From: Vibrio sp. 99-8-1
GTDB lineage: Bacteria; Pseudomonadota; Gammaproteobacteria; Enterobacterales; Vibrionaceae
Length of the DNA stretch: 64,000 nucleotides
Assembly (NCBI RefSeq): GCF_013114595.1
Contig: NZ_VTXE01000029.1
Coordinates: forward strand, 1 to 64,000
Reading direction: 5' to 3'
Part shown: in pieces, positions 1 through 7,441 of the stretch
Position numbering within the stretch: the stretch's first letter is position 1
Layout: each line of letters opens with the position of its first letter
Notes under the pieces: model-generated
Told to the model about the DNA's origin: nothing
The model's input: only the letters and a program-made list of their open reading frames with translations
Database searches by the model: none
Position numbers and translations under genes: made by a program

Positions 1-270
1 GAGTCAGAAGTATACGTTCTGTCTAAAGACGAAGGTGGACGTCACACTCCATTCTTCAAAGGCTACCGTCCACAGTTCTACTTCCGTACAACTGACGTAA
101 CAGGCGACATCACTCTACCTGAAGGCGTAGAAATGGTAATGCCAGGTGACAACATCCAAATGACTGTTGAACTAATCGCTCCAATCGCGATGGATGAAGG
201 TCTACGCTTCGCAATCCGTGAAGGTGGCCGTACAGTTGGTGCTGGTGTTGTTGCTAAAATCTTCGCTTAA
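1..270 (+). CDS. tuf: Elongation factor Tu, C-terminal part (cut by window edge)
   Basis: This is the last 89 residues of EF-Tu, the GTPase that delivers aminoacyl-tRNA to the ribosomal A site. The frame is open from the first base to a TAA. The visible part is the third, beta-barrel domain. It contains GGRHTPFFKGYRPQFYFRT, a tRNA-contact segment of the family, and ends in the canonical GRTVGAGVVAKIFA. The start codon and the GTP-binding domain lie outside the window. A strong hairpin follows, so it is the last gene of its own (str-type) operon and is not read through from the S10 promoter. Confidence 0.97.
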   Translation, partial: ESEVYVLSKDEGGRHTPFFKGYRPQFYFRTTDVTGDITLPEGVEMVMPGDNIQMTVELIAPIAMDEGLRFAIREGGRTVGAGVVAKIFA

Positions 271-303
271 TTGCTAAAGATTTTGCGATAAATCGCATTG
301 ACG

Positions 304-330
304 AAAAAGGAAGCTTCGGCTTCCTTTTTT
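304..330 (+). terminator. Rho-independent terminator after tuf
   Basis: The stem AAAAAGGAAGC / GCTTCCTTTTT closes on a stable TTCG tetraloop and runs into six T residues. It starts 33 bases after the tuf stop and separates the EF-Tu transcript from the S10 promoter. Confidence 0.93.
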
Positions 331-424
331 ATTGCTAGTACTACACAATCTCACTATTCCAAACTCGCCATTTTTTCTGAAAACCTTTAAATACCCTCCT
401 TTTTGATTATTTTACCCCCATCCC

Positions 425-452
425 TTGCATCCGGTTTTGTGATCTGTATAAT
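425..452 (+). promoter_or_regulatory. S10 operon promoter
   Basis: A -35 TTGCAT (425-430), a 16-base spacer and a perfect -10 TATAAT (447-452) are followed by the GC-rich discriminator ACCGCGCA. Such discriminators are typical of growth-rate and ppGpp-controlled ribosomal promoters; that control is an inference here. Transcription would begin near 459, giving a leader of about 260 bases before rpsJ. Confidence 0.8.
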
Positions 453-458
453 ACCGCG

Positions 459-717
459 CACTGGCTTAAGTCAGTTGTGAACCAATGAGCACTGAGGAGT
501 AGCACTTTCTTTAAATAGAAAGCGTCTAGTAACGTATACTCAGCTTATGTTCGCAGTTAATAAAATATTGACCTTAGAGTTAATTCAAATTTAGCTGACA
601 ACGCTTCCTAATTTTGGAGGCTACGGTTTCACATGAATCAATCGGCATTCCCCTATGTTATTAGGAGTGAGTGGCGATATTGTTTGTGTAATTTATTTAT
701 TATTGGAGCTCTGTCTC
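459..717 (+). promoter_or_regulatory. S10 operon leader, candidate L4-responsive region
   Basis: About 260 bases lie between the promoter and rpsJ without a convincing ORF. Visible stems are CTTTCT/AGAAAG (505-510 with 517-522) and GCTTCC/GGAGGC (603-608 with 616-621). In E. coli the leader of this operon binds ribosomal protein L4, which causes attenuation and translational repression. The length, position and gene order fit that system, but I could not fold the RNA or align it to the known hairpins. Confidence 0.6.
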
Positions 718-1029
718 ATGCAGAACCAACGTATTCGTATCCGTCTTAAAGCATTCGATTATAAACTAATCGATCAGTCAACAGCGGAAATCGTAGAAAC
801 AGCAAAACGTACCGGTGCACAGGTTCGTGGTCCTATTCCACTACCAACGCGTAAAGAACGTTTCACTGTTCTTATCTCTCCTCACGTAAACAAAGACGCA
901 CGTGATCAGTACGAAATTCGTACTCACAAGCGTTTGATCGACATCGTAGAACCAACTGACAAGACTGTAGATGCTCTAATGCGTCTAGACCTTGCTGCTG
1001 GTGTTGATGTTCAAATCAGCTTAGGTTAA
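718..1029 (+). CDS. rpsJ: 30S ribosomal protein S10
   Basis: S10 is a head protein of the 30S subunit; in many bacteria it also acts as NusE in transcription antitermination with NusB. The product is 103 residues, the usual length. It begins MQNQRIRIRLKAFDYKL and contains the conserved GPIPLPTRKERFTVL loop. The start at 718 is preferred over an upstream in-frame codon at 655 because GGAG at 705-708 sits 9 bases before it and the extra residues do not resemble the family. It is the first gene of the S10 operon, 14 bases before rplC. Confidence 0.97.
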   Translation: MQNQRIRIRLKAFDYKLIDQSTAEIVETAKRTGAQVRGPIPLPTRKERFTVLISPHVNKDARDQYEIRTHKRLIDIVEPTDKTVDALMRLDLAAGVDVQISLG

Positions 1030-1043
1030 GGGAGATTAGAAGA

Positions 1044-1673
1044 ATGATTGGTCTAGTCGGACGTAAAGTGGGTATGACCCGCGTATTTACCGAAGAAGGC
1101 GTTTCTATCCCAGTTACAGTTGTTGAAGTAGAAGCTAACCGCGTTGCTCAAGTTAAAACTCTTGAAAACGACGGCTATGCAGCAATTCAGGTAACTTCTG
1201 GTGCTAAGAAAGCTAACCGTGTAACTAAGTCAGAAGCAGGTCACTTTGCGAAAGCAGGTGTTGAAGCTGGCCGCGGTCTTTGGGAATTCCGTTTGGAAAA
1301 CGGAGAAGAGTTTGAAATTGGCGCTGAGCTAAATGTAGAACTTTTCAATGAAATTAAAAAAGTAGACGTTACTGGTACATCTAAAGGTAAAGGCTTCCAA
1401 GGCGCAATTAAGCGTTGGAATTTCTCTACTCAAGATATGACTCACGGTAACTCTTTGTCTCACCGTGCACCGGGTTCAATTGGCCAATGTCAAACTCCAG
1501 GTCGCGTGTTTAAAGGCAAGAAAATGGCAGGTCACATGGGTGCTGAGCGTGTTACGACTCAAAACCTTGAGATCGTACGTGTTGACGCTGAGCGCAATCT
1601 GCTTCTTATTAAAGGTGCAGTACCAGGCTCAACAGGTGGCAACGTGATCGTAAAACCAGCTGTTAAAGCATAA
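1044..1673 (+). CDS. rplC: 50S ribosomal protein L3
   Basis: L3 is a primary assembly protein of the 50S subunit that reaches towards the peptidyl-transferase centre. The protein is 209 residues, like E. coli, and starts MIGLVGRKVGMTRVF. The central segment GKGFQGAIKRWNF and the extended loop with GQCQTPGRVFKGKKMAGHMG are diagnostic; the Gln in that loop is the residue methylated by PrmB in E. coli. A GGAGA ribosome site precedes the ATG. It is the second gene of the S10 operon, 16 bases from rplD. Confidence 0.97.
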   Translation: MIGLVGRKVGMTRVFTEEGVSIPVTVVEVEANRVAQVKTLENDGYAAIQVTSGAKKANRVTKSEAGHFAKAGVEAGRGLWEFRLENGEEFEIGAELNVELFNEIKKVDVTGTSKGKGFQGAIKRWNFSTQDMTHGNSLSHRAPGSIGQCQTPGRVFKGKKMAGHMGAERVTTQNLEIVRVDAERNLLLIKGAVPGSTGGNVIVKPAVKA

Positions 1674-1689
1674 CGTCTAGGAGTAAGTA

Positions 1690-2292
1690 ATGGAATTGAT
1701 AGTTAAAGGTGCTGATGCGCTAACTGTTTCCGAAACTACCTTCGGACGTGAGTTTAACGAAGCTCTTGTACATCAAGTAGTTGTTGCTTTTGCAGCAGGT
1801 GCTCGTCAAGGTACTCGTGCTCAAAAAACTCGTTCTGAAGTATCTGGCGGCGGTGCTAAGCCTTGGCGTCAAAAAGGTACTGGCCGTGCGCGTGCTGGTA
1901 CAATTCGTAGCCCAATCTGGCGTACAGGTGGTGTTACTTTTGCTGCGAAACCACAGGATCACAGCCAAAAAGTTAACAAAAAAATGTATCGCGGTGCTAT
2001 GAAAAGCATTCTTTCTGAGCTAGTTCGTCAAGAGCGTTTAATCGTTGTTGATAACTTCTCTGTAGAAGCACCAAAAACTAAAGAGCTAGTAGCTAAGCTT
2101 AAAGAACTTGAGCTTAATGATGTTCTAATCGTAACTGGCGAAGTAGATGAAAATCTATTCTTAGCTGCTCGTAACCTTTATAAAGTTGATGCTCGTGACG
2201 TTGCTGCGATTGATCCAGTAAGTCTGATTGCATTTGACAAGGTTCTAATAACTGCTGATGCAGTTAAGCAAGTTGAGGAGATGCTGGCATGA
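1690..2292 (+). CDS. rplD: 50S ribosomal protein L4
   Basis: L4 is an early-assembly 50S protein whose loop lines the exit tunnel. In E. coli it is also the autogenous repressor of this operon, binding the leader upstream of rpsJ. The protein has 200 residues (E. coli 201). The basic tunnel loop GGGAKPWRQKGTGRARAG is intact. Its TGA stop overlaps the ATG of rplW in the sequence ATGA, which suggests translational coupling. Confidence 0.97.
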   Translation: MELIVKGADALTVSETTFGREFNEALVHQVVVAFAAGARQGTRAQKTRSEVSGGGAKPWRQKGTGRARAGTIRSPIWRTGGVTFAAKPQDHSQKVNKKMYRGAMKSILSELVRQERLIVVDNFSVEAPKTKELVAKLKELELNDVLIVTGEVDENLFLAARNLYKVDARDVAAIDPVSLIAFDKVLITADAVKQVEEMLA

Positions 2293-2591
2293 TCACTGAA
2301 GAGCGTCTACTAAAAGTTCTACGTGCTCCACATATCTCTGAAAAAGCAACTATGGCTGCAGAGAAAGCGAACACTATCGTTTTCAAAGTAGCAAAAGATG
2401 CAACTAAAAAAGAGATCAAAGCAGCTGTAGAAAAGCTATTTGAAGTTGAAGTTAAGTCTGTAAATACTCTTGTTCTTAAGGGTAAGACCAAACGTCAAGG
2501 TCAACGTGAAGGCCGTCGTTCAGACGTGAAAAAAGCCTACGTTACTTTGAAAGAAGGTCAGGATCTTGACTTCGTTGGCGGTGCGGAATAA
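2289..2591 (+). CDS. rplW: 50S ribosomal protein L23
   Basis: L23 sits at the tunnel exit and is the docking site for trigger factor and the signal recognition particle. The product is 100 residues. It starts MITEERLLKVLRAPHISEKAT and carries the basic turn GKTKRQGQREGRRSDVKKAYV. Its start overlaps the rplD stop by four bases, and rplB begins 15 bases after its stop. Confidence 0.97.
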   Translation: MITEERLLKVLRAPHISEKATMAAEKANTIVFKVAKDATKKEIKAAVEKLFEVEVKSVNTLVLKGKTKRQGQREGRRSDVKKAYVTLKEGQDLDFVGGAE

Positions 2592-2606
2592 CAGGAGTAG
2601 TTCATA

Positions 2607-3431
2607 ATGGCTATTGTTAAATGTAAGCCGACTTCCCCTGGTCGTCGTCACGTAGTTAAAGTTGTTAACGCTGACCTACATAAGGGTAAGCCATACGCTC
2701 CACTTTTAGAGAAAAACTCTAAAAATGGCGGTCGTAACAACAACGGTCGTATCACAGTACGTCACATCGGTGGTGGTCATAAACATCATTACCGTTTGAT
2801 TGATTTCAAACGTACTAAAGACGGTATCCCAGCGAAAGTTGAGCGTCTAGAATACGATCCAAACCGTAGCGCAAATATTGCTCTAGTTCTGTACGCAGAC
2901 GGTGAGCGTCGCTACATCATTGCACCAAAAGGCATCCAAGCGGGTGACCAATTACAATCTGGTGTTGATGCGCCTATTAAAGCAGGTAACACTCTGCCAA
3001 TGCGCAACATCCCAGTAGGTTCTACAGTTCACTGTGTTGAATTGAAACCTGGTAAAGGTGCACAAATTGCTCGTTCTGCAGGTGCATACGCACAAATCGT
3101 CGCTCGCGACGGTGCATATGTAACTCTACGCCTACGTTCTGGCGAAATGCGCAAAGTACTTTCTGAAGGTCGTGCAACGATCGGTGAAGTTGGTAACTCT
3201 GAGCACATGCTTCGTGAACTAGGTAAAGCTGGTGCTAGCCGCTGGCGTGGTGTTCGTCCAACCGTTCGTGGTGTGGTAATGAACCCAGTAGACCACCCAC
3301 ACGGTGGTGGTGAAGGCCGTACTTCTGGTGGTCGTCATCCAGTATCTCCTTGGGGTCAGCCTACTAAAGGCTTTAAGACTCGTAAGAACAAGCGCACTGA
3401 CAAGTACATTGTACGTCGTCGTAATAAATAA
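2607..3431 (+). CDS. rplB: 50S ribosomal protein L2
   Basis: L2 is a universal 50S protein needed for subunit association and peptidyl-transferase assembly. It has 274 residues (E. coli 273), starting MAIVKCKPTSPGRRHVVKV. The conserved C-terminal segment VMNPVDHPHGGGEGRTSGGR contains the histidine near the catalytic centre. A GGAG ribosome site precedes the ATG. It lies in the S10 operon with 19 bases to rpsS. Confidence 0.98.
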   Translation: MAIVKCKPTSPGRRHVVKVVNADLHKGKPYAPLLEKNSKNGGRNNNGRITVRHIGGGHKHHYRLIDFKRTKDGIPAKVERLEYDPNRSANIALVLYADGERRYIIAPKGIQAGDQLQSGVDAPIKAGNTLPMRNIPVGSTVHCVELKPGKGAQIARSAGAYAQIVARDGAYVTLRLRSGEMRKVLSEGRATIGEVGNSEHMLRELGKAGASRWRGVRPTVRGVVMNPVDHPHGGGEGRTSGGRHPVSPWGQPTKGFKTRKNKRTDKYIVRRRNK

Positions 3432-3450
3432 TCTATAAAGAGGAATCGCC

Positions 3451-3729
3451 ATGCCACGTTCTCTCAAGAAAGGTCCTTTTATTGACCTACACTTGCTGAA
3501 GAAGGTAGAGAAAGCGGTGGAAAGCGGAGACAAAAAGCCTATTAAGACTTGGTCCCGTCGTTCAATGATCATCCCTACGATGATCGGTTTGACCATCGCT
3601 GTCCATAATGGTCGTCAGCACGTACCAGTATTTGTAACTGATGAAATGATCGGTCACAAACTGGGTGAATTTGCACCAACTCGTACTTATCGCGGCCACG
3701 CTGCTGATAAGAAAGCGAAAAAGAAATAA
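3451..3729 (+). CDS. rpsS: 30S ribosomal protein S19
   Basis: S19 is a 30S head protein that forms a complex with S13 near the A-site and P-site tRNAs. It has 92 residues and starts [20 protein letters not shown]. The middle motif [22 protein letters not shown] and the C-terminal [16 protein letters not shown] are typical. The ribosome site is AGAGGA upstream of the ATG. It lies in the S10 operon, directly before rplV. Confidence 0.97.
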
Positions 3730-3739
3730 GGAGTAGATG

Positions 3740-4072
3740 ATGGAAGCACTAGCTAAACATAACTTTGCTCGTATTTCGCCTCAAAAGGCTCGCTTAGTTG
3801 CAGACCAAATTCGCGGTAAATCTGTTGACCAAGCTCTAGAAATACTTACATTCAGCAACAAAAAAGCTGCTGTTTTAATTAAGAAAGTTCTTGAGTCAGC
3901 AATCGCAAATGCGGAACACAACGAAGGTGCAGACATTGACGATCTAAATGTCGCTAAAATCTTCGTAGATGAAGGCCCTATCATGAAGCGTATTATGCCT
4001 CGTGCTAAAGGTCGTGCGGATCGTATCTTGAAGCGTTCAAGCCACATCAGCATCGTTGTAGCTGACGCTTAA
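3740..4072 (+). CDS. rplV: 50S ribosomal protein L22
   Basis: L22 lines the peptide exit tunnel; its beta-hairpin tip is a known site of macrolide resistance changes. I place the start at the second of two adjacent ATG codons (3740 rather than 3737). AGGAG at 3729-3733 is then 6 bases away, and the 110-residue product MEALAKHNFARISPQKAR matches the E. coli length. The hairpin region GPIMKRIMPRAKGRADRI is intact, with no sign of resistance-type deletions. Confidence 0.95.
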   Translation: MEALAKHNFARISPQKARLVADQIRGKSVDQALEILTFSNKKAAVLIKKVLESAIANAEHNEGADIDDLNVAKIFVDEGPIMKRIMPRAKGRADRILKRSSHISIVVADA

Positions 4073-4089
4073 GACTAGGAGAGTAAGCA

Positions 4090-4788
4090 ATGGGTCAGAA
4101 AGTACATCCAAATGGTATTCGTCTTGGCATCGTTAAGCCTTGGAATGCTACATGGTTTGCTAATACCAAAGATTTCGCTGACAACCTAGACGGCGACTTC
4201 AAGGTACGTCAGTTCCTAACTAAGGAACTTTCAAAAGCGTCTCTTTCACGTATCGTTATCGAGCGTCCTGCTAAGAGTATTCGTGTGACTATTCACACTG
4301 CTCGTCCAGGCGTTGTTATCGGTAAGAAAGGTGAAGACGTTGAGAAGCTACGCACAGCTGTAGCTAAAATCGCAGGTGTACCAGCGCAGATTAACATCGC
4401 TGAAGTACGTAAGCCTGAGCTAGATGGTCAATTAGTGGCTGATAGCATCGCGTCTCAGCTAGAGCGTCGTGTTATGTTCCGTCGTGCTATGAAGCGCGCG
4501 GTACAAAATGCAATGCGCCTAGGTGCGAAGGGTATCAAGGTTGAAGTAAGCGGTCGTCTAGGCGGCGCTGAAATCGCGCGTACTGAATGGTACCGTGAAG
4601 GCCGTGTGCCACTACACACACTACGTGCTGATATCGATTACGCAACTTCTTCGGCTCACACCCAATACGGTGTGATCGGCATTAAAGTTTGGATTTTCAA
4701 AGGTGAAATTCTAGGCGGAATGCCAGCTGCTAACGCAGTAGAGCCAAAGGCTGACAAGCCTAAGAAGCAGCGTAAAGGCCGTAAATAA
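4090..4788 (+). CDS. rpsC: 30S ribosomal protein S3
   Basis: S3 is a head protein at the mRNA entry channel and contributes to mRNA unwinding with S4 and S5. It has 232 residues and starts MGQKVHPNGIRLGIVKPW. The KH-type motif VVIGKKGEDVEKLR and the C-terminal domain with GVIGIKVWIFKGEILGG are present, followed by a lysine-rich tail. A GGAGAG ribosome site precedes the ATG. Eleven bases separate it from rplP. Confidence 0.98.
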   Translation: MGQKVHPNGIRLGIVKPWNATWFANTKDFADNLDGDFKVRQFLTKELSKASLSRIVIERPAKSIRVTIHTARPGVVIGKKGEDVEKLRTAVAKIAGVPAQINIAEVRKPELDGQLVADSIASQLERRVMFRRAMKRAVQNAMRLGAKGIKVEVSGRLGGAEIARTEWYREGRVPLHTLRADIDYATSSAHTQYGVIGIKVWIFKGEILGGMPAANAVEPKADKPKKQRKGRK

Positions 4789-4799
4789 GGAGACGACTG

Positions 4800-5210
4800 A
4801 TGTTACAACCTAAACGTACTAAGTTCCGTAAGGTTCAGACTGGTCGCAACCGCGGTCTAGCTAAAGGTACTGATGTAAGCTTCGGTACATTTGGTCTTAA
4901 AGCAGTTGGCCGTGGCCGTATTACTGCTCGTCAGATCGAAGCGGCACGTCGTGCGATGACGCGTCACGTTAAGCGTCAAGGTCAAATCTGGATTCGTATT
5001 TTCCCAGACAAACCTATCACTGAAAAACCACTTGAAGTTCGTCAAGGTAAAGGTAAGGGTAACGTAGAGTACTGGGTAGCCCAAATCCAACCTGGAAAAG
5101 TAATGTACGAAATGGATGGTGTACCTGAAGAGTTGGCACGTGAAGCGTTCCGCCTAGCGGCTCGTAAACTGCCAATCAAAACAACATTTGTAACTAAGCA
5201 GGTGATGTGA
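4800..5210 (+). CDS. rplP: 50S ribosomal protein L16
   Basis: L16 is a late-assembly 50S protein that organises the A-site tRNA region. It has 136 residues, starting MLQPKRTKFRKVQTGRNRG. The segment WIRIFPDKPITEKPLEVRQGKGKGNVEYW, read here as two overlapping blocks, is family-typical and includes the arginine hydroxylated by RoxA in E. coli. Its TGA stop shares one base with the ATG of rpmC (TGATG), so the two are coupled. Confidence 0.97.
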   Translation: MLQPKRTKFRKVQTGRNRGLAKGTDVSFGTFGLKAVGRGRITARQIEAARRAMTRHVKRQGQIWIRIFPDKPITEKPLEVRQGKGKGNVEYWVAQIQPGKVMYEMDGVPEELAREAFRLAARKLPIKTTFVTKQVM

Positions 5211-5401
5211 TGAAAGCACAAGATCTACGCGAAAAAAGCGCTGAAGAGCTTAACGCAGAGCTATTGAATTTACTGCGCGAGCAGTTCAACTTGCGTATGC
5301 AAGCTGCAACTGGTCAGCTACAGCAAACTCATACTCTAAAAGCTGTACGTCGTGATATCGCACGTGTGAAAACTGTTTTGACTGAGAAGGCAGGCGCATA
5401 A
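5210..5401 (+). CDS. rpmC: 50S ribosomal protein L29
   Basis: L29 is a small helical 50S protein beside L23 at the tunnel exit. The start is the ATG at 5210, which shares one base with the rplP stop. A GTG one codon upstream is possible but would break the 63-residue length shared with E. coli. The sequence MKAQDLREKSAEELNAELL continues into REQFNLRMQAATGQLQQTH, nearly identical to the E. coli helices. Its TAA shares one base with the ATG of rpsQ. Confidence 0.96.
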   Translation: MKAQDLREKSAEELNAELLNLLREQFNLRMQAATGQLQQTHTLKAVRRDIARVKTVLTEKAGA

Positions 5402-5655
5402 TGAGCGACAAAATCCGTACTATGCAAGGCCGTGTAGTTAGCGACAAGATGGATAAGTCTATCGTTGTAGCTATCGAGCGTATGGTGAAACACCCAATTT
5501 ACGGCAAGTTCGTAAAACGCACGACTAAACTACATGCACATGACGAAAACAACGAGTGTGGCCTAGGCGATACTGTTGAAATTCGTGAATGTCGTCCACT
5601 GTCTAAGACTAAGTCTTGGACTTTGGAAAAAGTTATCGAAAAAGCAAAAAGCTAA
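5401..5655 (+). CDS. rpsQ: 30S ribosomal protein S17
   Basis: S17 is a primary 16S rRNA-binding OB-fold protein. It has 84 residues and starts MSDKIRTMQGRVVSDKMDKS. It carries VERMVKHP-type and KRTTKLHAHDE segments followed by GDTVEIRECRPLSKTKSW, the family signature. It is the last gene of the S10 operon; its start overlaps the rpmC stop, and a strong terminator begins 32 bases after its stop. Confidence 0.97.
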   Translation: MSDKIRTMQGRVVSDKMDKSIVVAIERMVKHPIYGKFVKRTTKLHAHDENNECGLGDTVEIRECRPLSKTKSWTLEKVIEKAKS

Positions 5656-5687
5656 TTTAGTTTTTTACTTATTCGTATAGCGAAAAT

Positions 5688-5724
5688 GGCGGCTCCAAAT
5701 TTTTTTTGGGGCCGCCTGTTTTTT
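5688..5724 (+). terminator. Terminator between the S10 and spc operons
   Basis: The stem GGCGGCTCCAAA / TTTGGGGCCGCC has a single T-G wobble, a short T-rich loop and a run of six T residues after TG. It lies between rpsQ and rplN and separates two operons that some bacteria co-transcribe. Confidence 0.9.
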
Positions 5725-5726
5725 GT

Positions 5727-5756
5727 CTACCCAATCACAAAAAAGGGTGGTACAAT
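5727..5756 (+). promoter_or_regulatory. spc operon promoter (candidate)
   Basis: TACAAT at 5751-5756 makes a good -10 box, followed by CGCAGCCC. The region 17-18 bases upstream (TCTACC, 5727-5732) is a poor -35 box, so only the -10 is convincing. The site lies immediately after the S10 terminator and about 70 bases before rplN, where a promoter is needed. Confidence 0.5.
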
Positions 5757-5823
5757 TCGCAGCCCTTATTAAAAGGCAGCCCGACCCGAGAGGGTCTATT
5801 TAATTAATTAGCGGAGCACTAAC

Positions 5824-6195
5824 ATGATCCAAATGCAAAGTACACTTGACGCGGCGGATAACTCTGGCGCGCGCAAGGTAATGTGTATTAAGGTTCTGGG
5901 TGGCTCACACCGCCGTTATGCACATATCGGTGACGTCATCAAAGTTACAGTGAAGGAAGCAATTCCTCGCGGTAAAGTAAAAAAAGGTGATGTTCTGAAG
6001 GCGGTAGTGGTGCGCACCCGTAAAGGCGTACGTCGCCCTGACGGTTCTGTCATTCGCTTCGACCGTAATGCTTGTGTGTTATTAAACGACACAACTGAGC
6101 AACCAGTCGGTACACGTATCTTTGGTCCAGTGACTCGTGAACTTCGCAACGCGAAATTCATGAAAATTGTCTCACTGGCTCCAGAAGTTCTGTAA
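5824..6195 (+). CDS. rplN: 50S ribosomal protein L14
   Basis: L14 lies at the subunit interface of the 50S and forms bridges to 16S rRNA; it is also the docking site of the silencing factor RsfS. It has 123 residues, the E. coli length. It starts MIQMQSTLDAADNSGARKVM, holds the signature GDVIKVTVKEAIPRGKVKKGDV, and ends in FMKIVSLAPEVL. GCGGAG upstream is the ribosome site. It is the first gene of the spc operon. Confidence 0.97.
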   Translation: MIQMQSTLDAADNSGARKVMCIKVLGGSHRRYAHIGDVIKVTVKEAIPRGKVKKGDVLKAVVVRTRKGVRRPDGSVIRFDRNACVLLNDTTEQPVGTRIFGPVTRELRNAKFMKIVSLAPEVL

Positions 6196-6208
6196 GGAGC
6201 ATCCAGAA

Positions 6209-6526
6209 ATGGCAGCTAAAATCCGTCGTAATGACGAAGTAATCATTCTTGCTGGTAAAGATAAAGGCAAGAAAGGTAAAGTAACTAAGGTTCTAACTAC
6301 TGGTAAAGTTATCGTTGAAGGAATCAACCTTGTTAAGAAACACCAAAAGCCGGTTCCGGCTCTAGGTCAACAAGGTGGCATCGTTGAACAAGAAGCAGCT
6401 ATTGATGTTTCTAACGTTGCAATCTTTAACGCTACAACTGGTAAAGCAGACCGTATCGGTTTCCGTATTGAAGATGGTAAGAAAGTTCGTTTCTTTAAGT
6501 CTAATAACGAAATCGTTTCTAACTAA
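6209..6526 (+). CDS. rplX: 50S ribosomal protein L24
   Basis: L24 is an assembly-initiator protein of the 50S subunit. The start at 6209 gives 105 residues (E. coli 104) beginning MAAKIRRNDEVIILAGKDKG, a KOW motif. An in-frame codon at 6167 would overlap rplN and add unrelated residues, while AAGGAGC sits correctly before 6209. It ends FFKSNNEIVSN. It is the second gene of the spc operon and its 3-prime flank holds the candidate S8 site. Confidence 0.96.
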   Translation: MAAKIRRNDEVIILAGKDKGKKGKVTKVLTTGKVIVEGINLVKKHQKPVPALGQQGGIVEQEAAIDVSNVAIFNATTGKADRIGFRIEDGKKVRFFKSNNEIVSN

Positions 6527-6530
6527 TAGA

Positions 6531-6571
6531 AGTAATTTGGAGTTCTACTATGGCGAAACTGCATGATTACT
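6531..6571 (+). promoter_or_regulatory. Candidate S8 autoregulatory site at the rplX-rplE junction
   Basis: AGTAAT (6531-6536) and ATTACT (6566-6571) form a perfect inverted repeat that flanks the ribosome site and the ATG of rplE. In E. coli, S8 represses the spc operon by binding mRNA at exactly this junction. As I recall it, the E. coli sequence around the rplE start is very similar (AGTAATTTGGAG before the ATG). The site therefore looks conserved; no binding evidence can be given from sequence alone. Confidence 0.5.
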
Positions 6572-7089
6572 ACAAGTCGTCTGTAGTCGCTGAACTTGCC
6601 AAAGAGTTCGGCTATACAAGCGTCATGCAAGTCCCTAGGATTGAAAAAATCACCCTAAACATGGGCGTTGGTGAAGCAATCAACGATAAGAAACTACTTG
6701 AGAACGCAGCCTCTGATATGGCGATCATTTCTGGTCAAAAGCCACTTATCACTAAAGCGCGTAAATCAGTTGCTGGTTTCAAAATTCGTGAAGGCTACCC
6801 AATTGGTTGTAAAGTAACCTTGCGTGGCGAGCGTATGTGGGATTTTCTAGAGCGTTTGATTAACATCGCTCTACCCCGAGTACGTGATTTCCGTGGTGTT
6901 AGCGCTAAGTCTTTTGACGGACGCGGTAACTTTAGCATGGGCGTTCGCGAGCAAATCATCTTTCCGGAAATCGACTACGATAAAGTCGATCGTGTGCGCG
7001 GTCTTGATATTACTATCACGACGTCTGCTGCAAACGATGAGGAAGGCCGAGCTCTGCTGGCTGCCTTTAACTTCCCATTCCGCAAATAA
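6550..7089 (+). CDS. rplE: 50S ribosomal protein L5
   Basis: L5 binds 5S rRNA and forms the central protuberance that contacts the P-site tRNA and the 30S head. It has 179 residues, the E. coli length. It starts MAKLHDYYKSSVVAELAKEF and contains KITLNMGVGEA, PLITKARKSVAGFKIREGYP and DYDKVDRVRGLDITITT. TTTGGAG precedes the ATG. Its ribosome site lies within the S8-type dyad described separately, making it the likely target of spc operon feedback. Confidence 0.97.
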   Translation: MAKLHDYYKSSVVAELAKEFGYTSVMQVPRIEKITLNMGVGEAINDKKLLENAASDMAIISGQKPLITKARKSVAGFKIREGYPIGCKVTLRGERMWDFLERLINIALPRVRDFRGVSAKSFDGRGNFSMGVREQIIFPEIDYDKVDRVRGLDITITTSAANDEEGRALLAAFNFPFRK

Positions 7090-7106
7090 GGTGAAGGGTT
7101 ACTGTT

Positions 7107-7412
7107 ATGGCTAAACAATCAATGAAGGCACGTGAAGTAAAACGTGCAAAGCTAGTTGCTAAATTCGCTGAAAAGCGTTCAGCACTAAAAGCTATCATCA
7201 GCGATGTAAACGCATCTGAAGAAGATCGTTGGAATGCAGTTCTTAAATTGCAATCTCTTCCACGTGATTCAAGTGCATCTCGTCAGCGCAACCGTTGCAA
7301 CCAAACTGGTCGTCCACACGGTTACCTACGTAAATTCGGTTTGAGTCGTATTAAGGTTCGTGAAGCTTGCATGAAAGGCGAGATTCCGGGACTTCGTAAG
7401 GCTAGCTGGTAA
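7107..7412 (+). CDS. rpsN: 30S ribosomal protein S14, zinc-independent form
   Basis: S14 is a 30S head protein. This copy is the long 101-residue form. It starts MAKQSMKAREVKRAKLVAKF and has SRQRNRCNQTGRPHGYLRKF in place of the two CxxC pairs of the zinc-binding short form, so it needs no zinc. It ends GEIPGLRKASW. It lies between rplE and rpsH in the spc operon, with 29 bases before rpsH. Confidence 0.97.
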   Translation: MAKQSMKAREVKRAKLVAKFAEKRSALKAIISDVNASEEDRWNAVLKLQSLPRDSSASRQRNRCNQTGRPHGYLRKFGLSRIKVREACMKGEIPGLRKASW

Positions 7413-7441
7413 TTGCCACTTAATCATTTGGAGTAAATATT

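Noticed and set aside
655..717. N-terminal extension of rpsJ from an upstream start
   Set aside because: The 21 extra residues are hydrophobic and unlike S10, and the GGAG site fits the ATG at 718.
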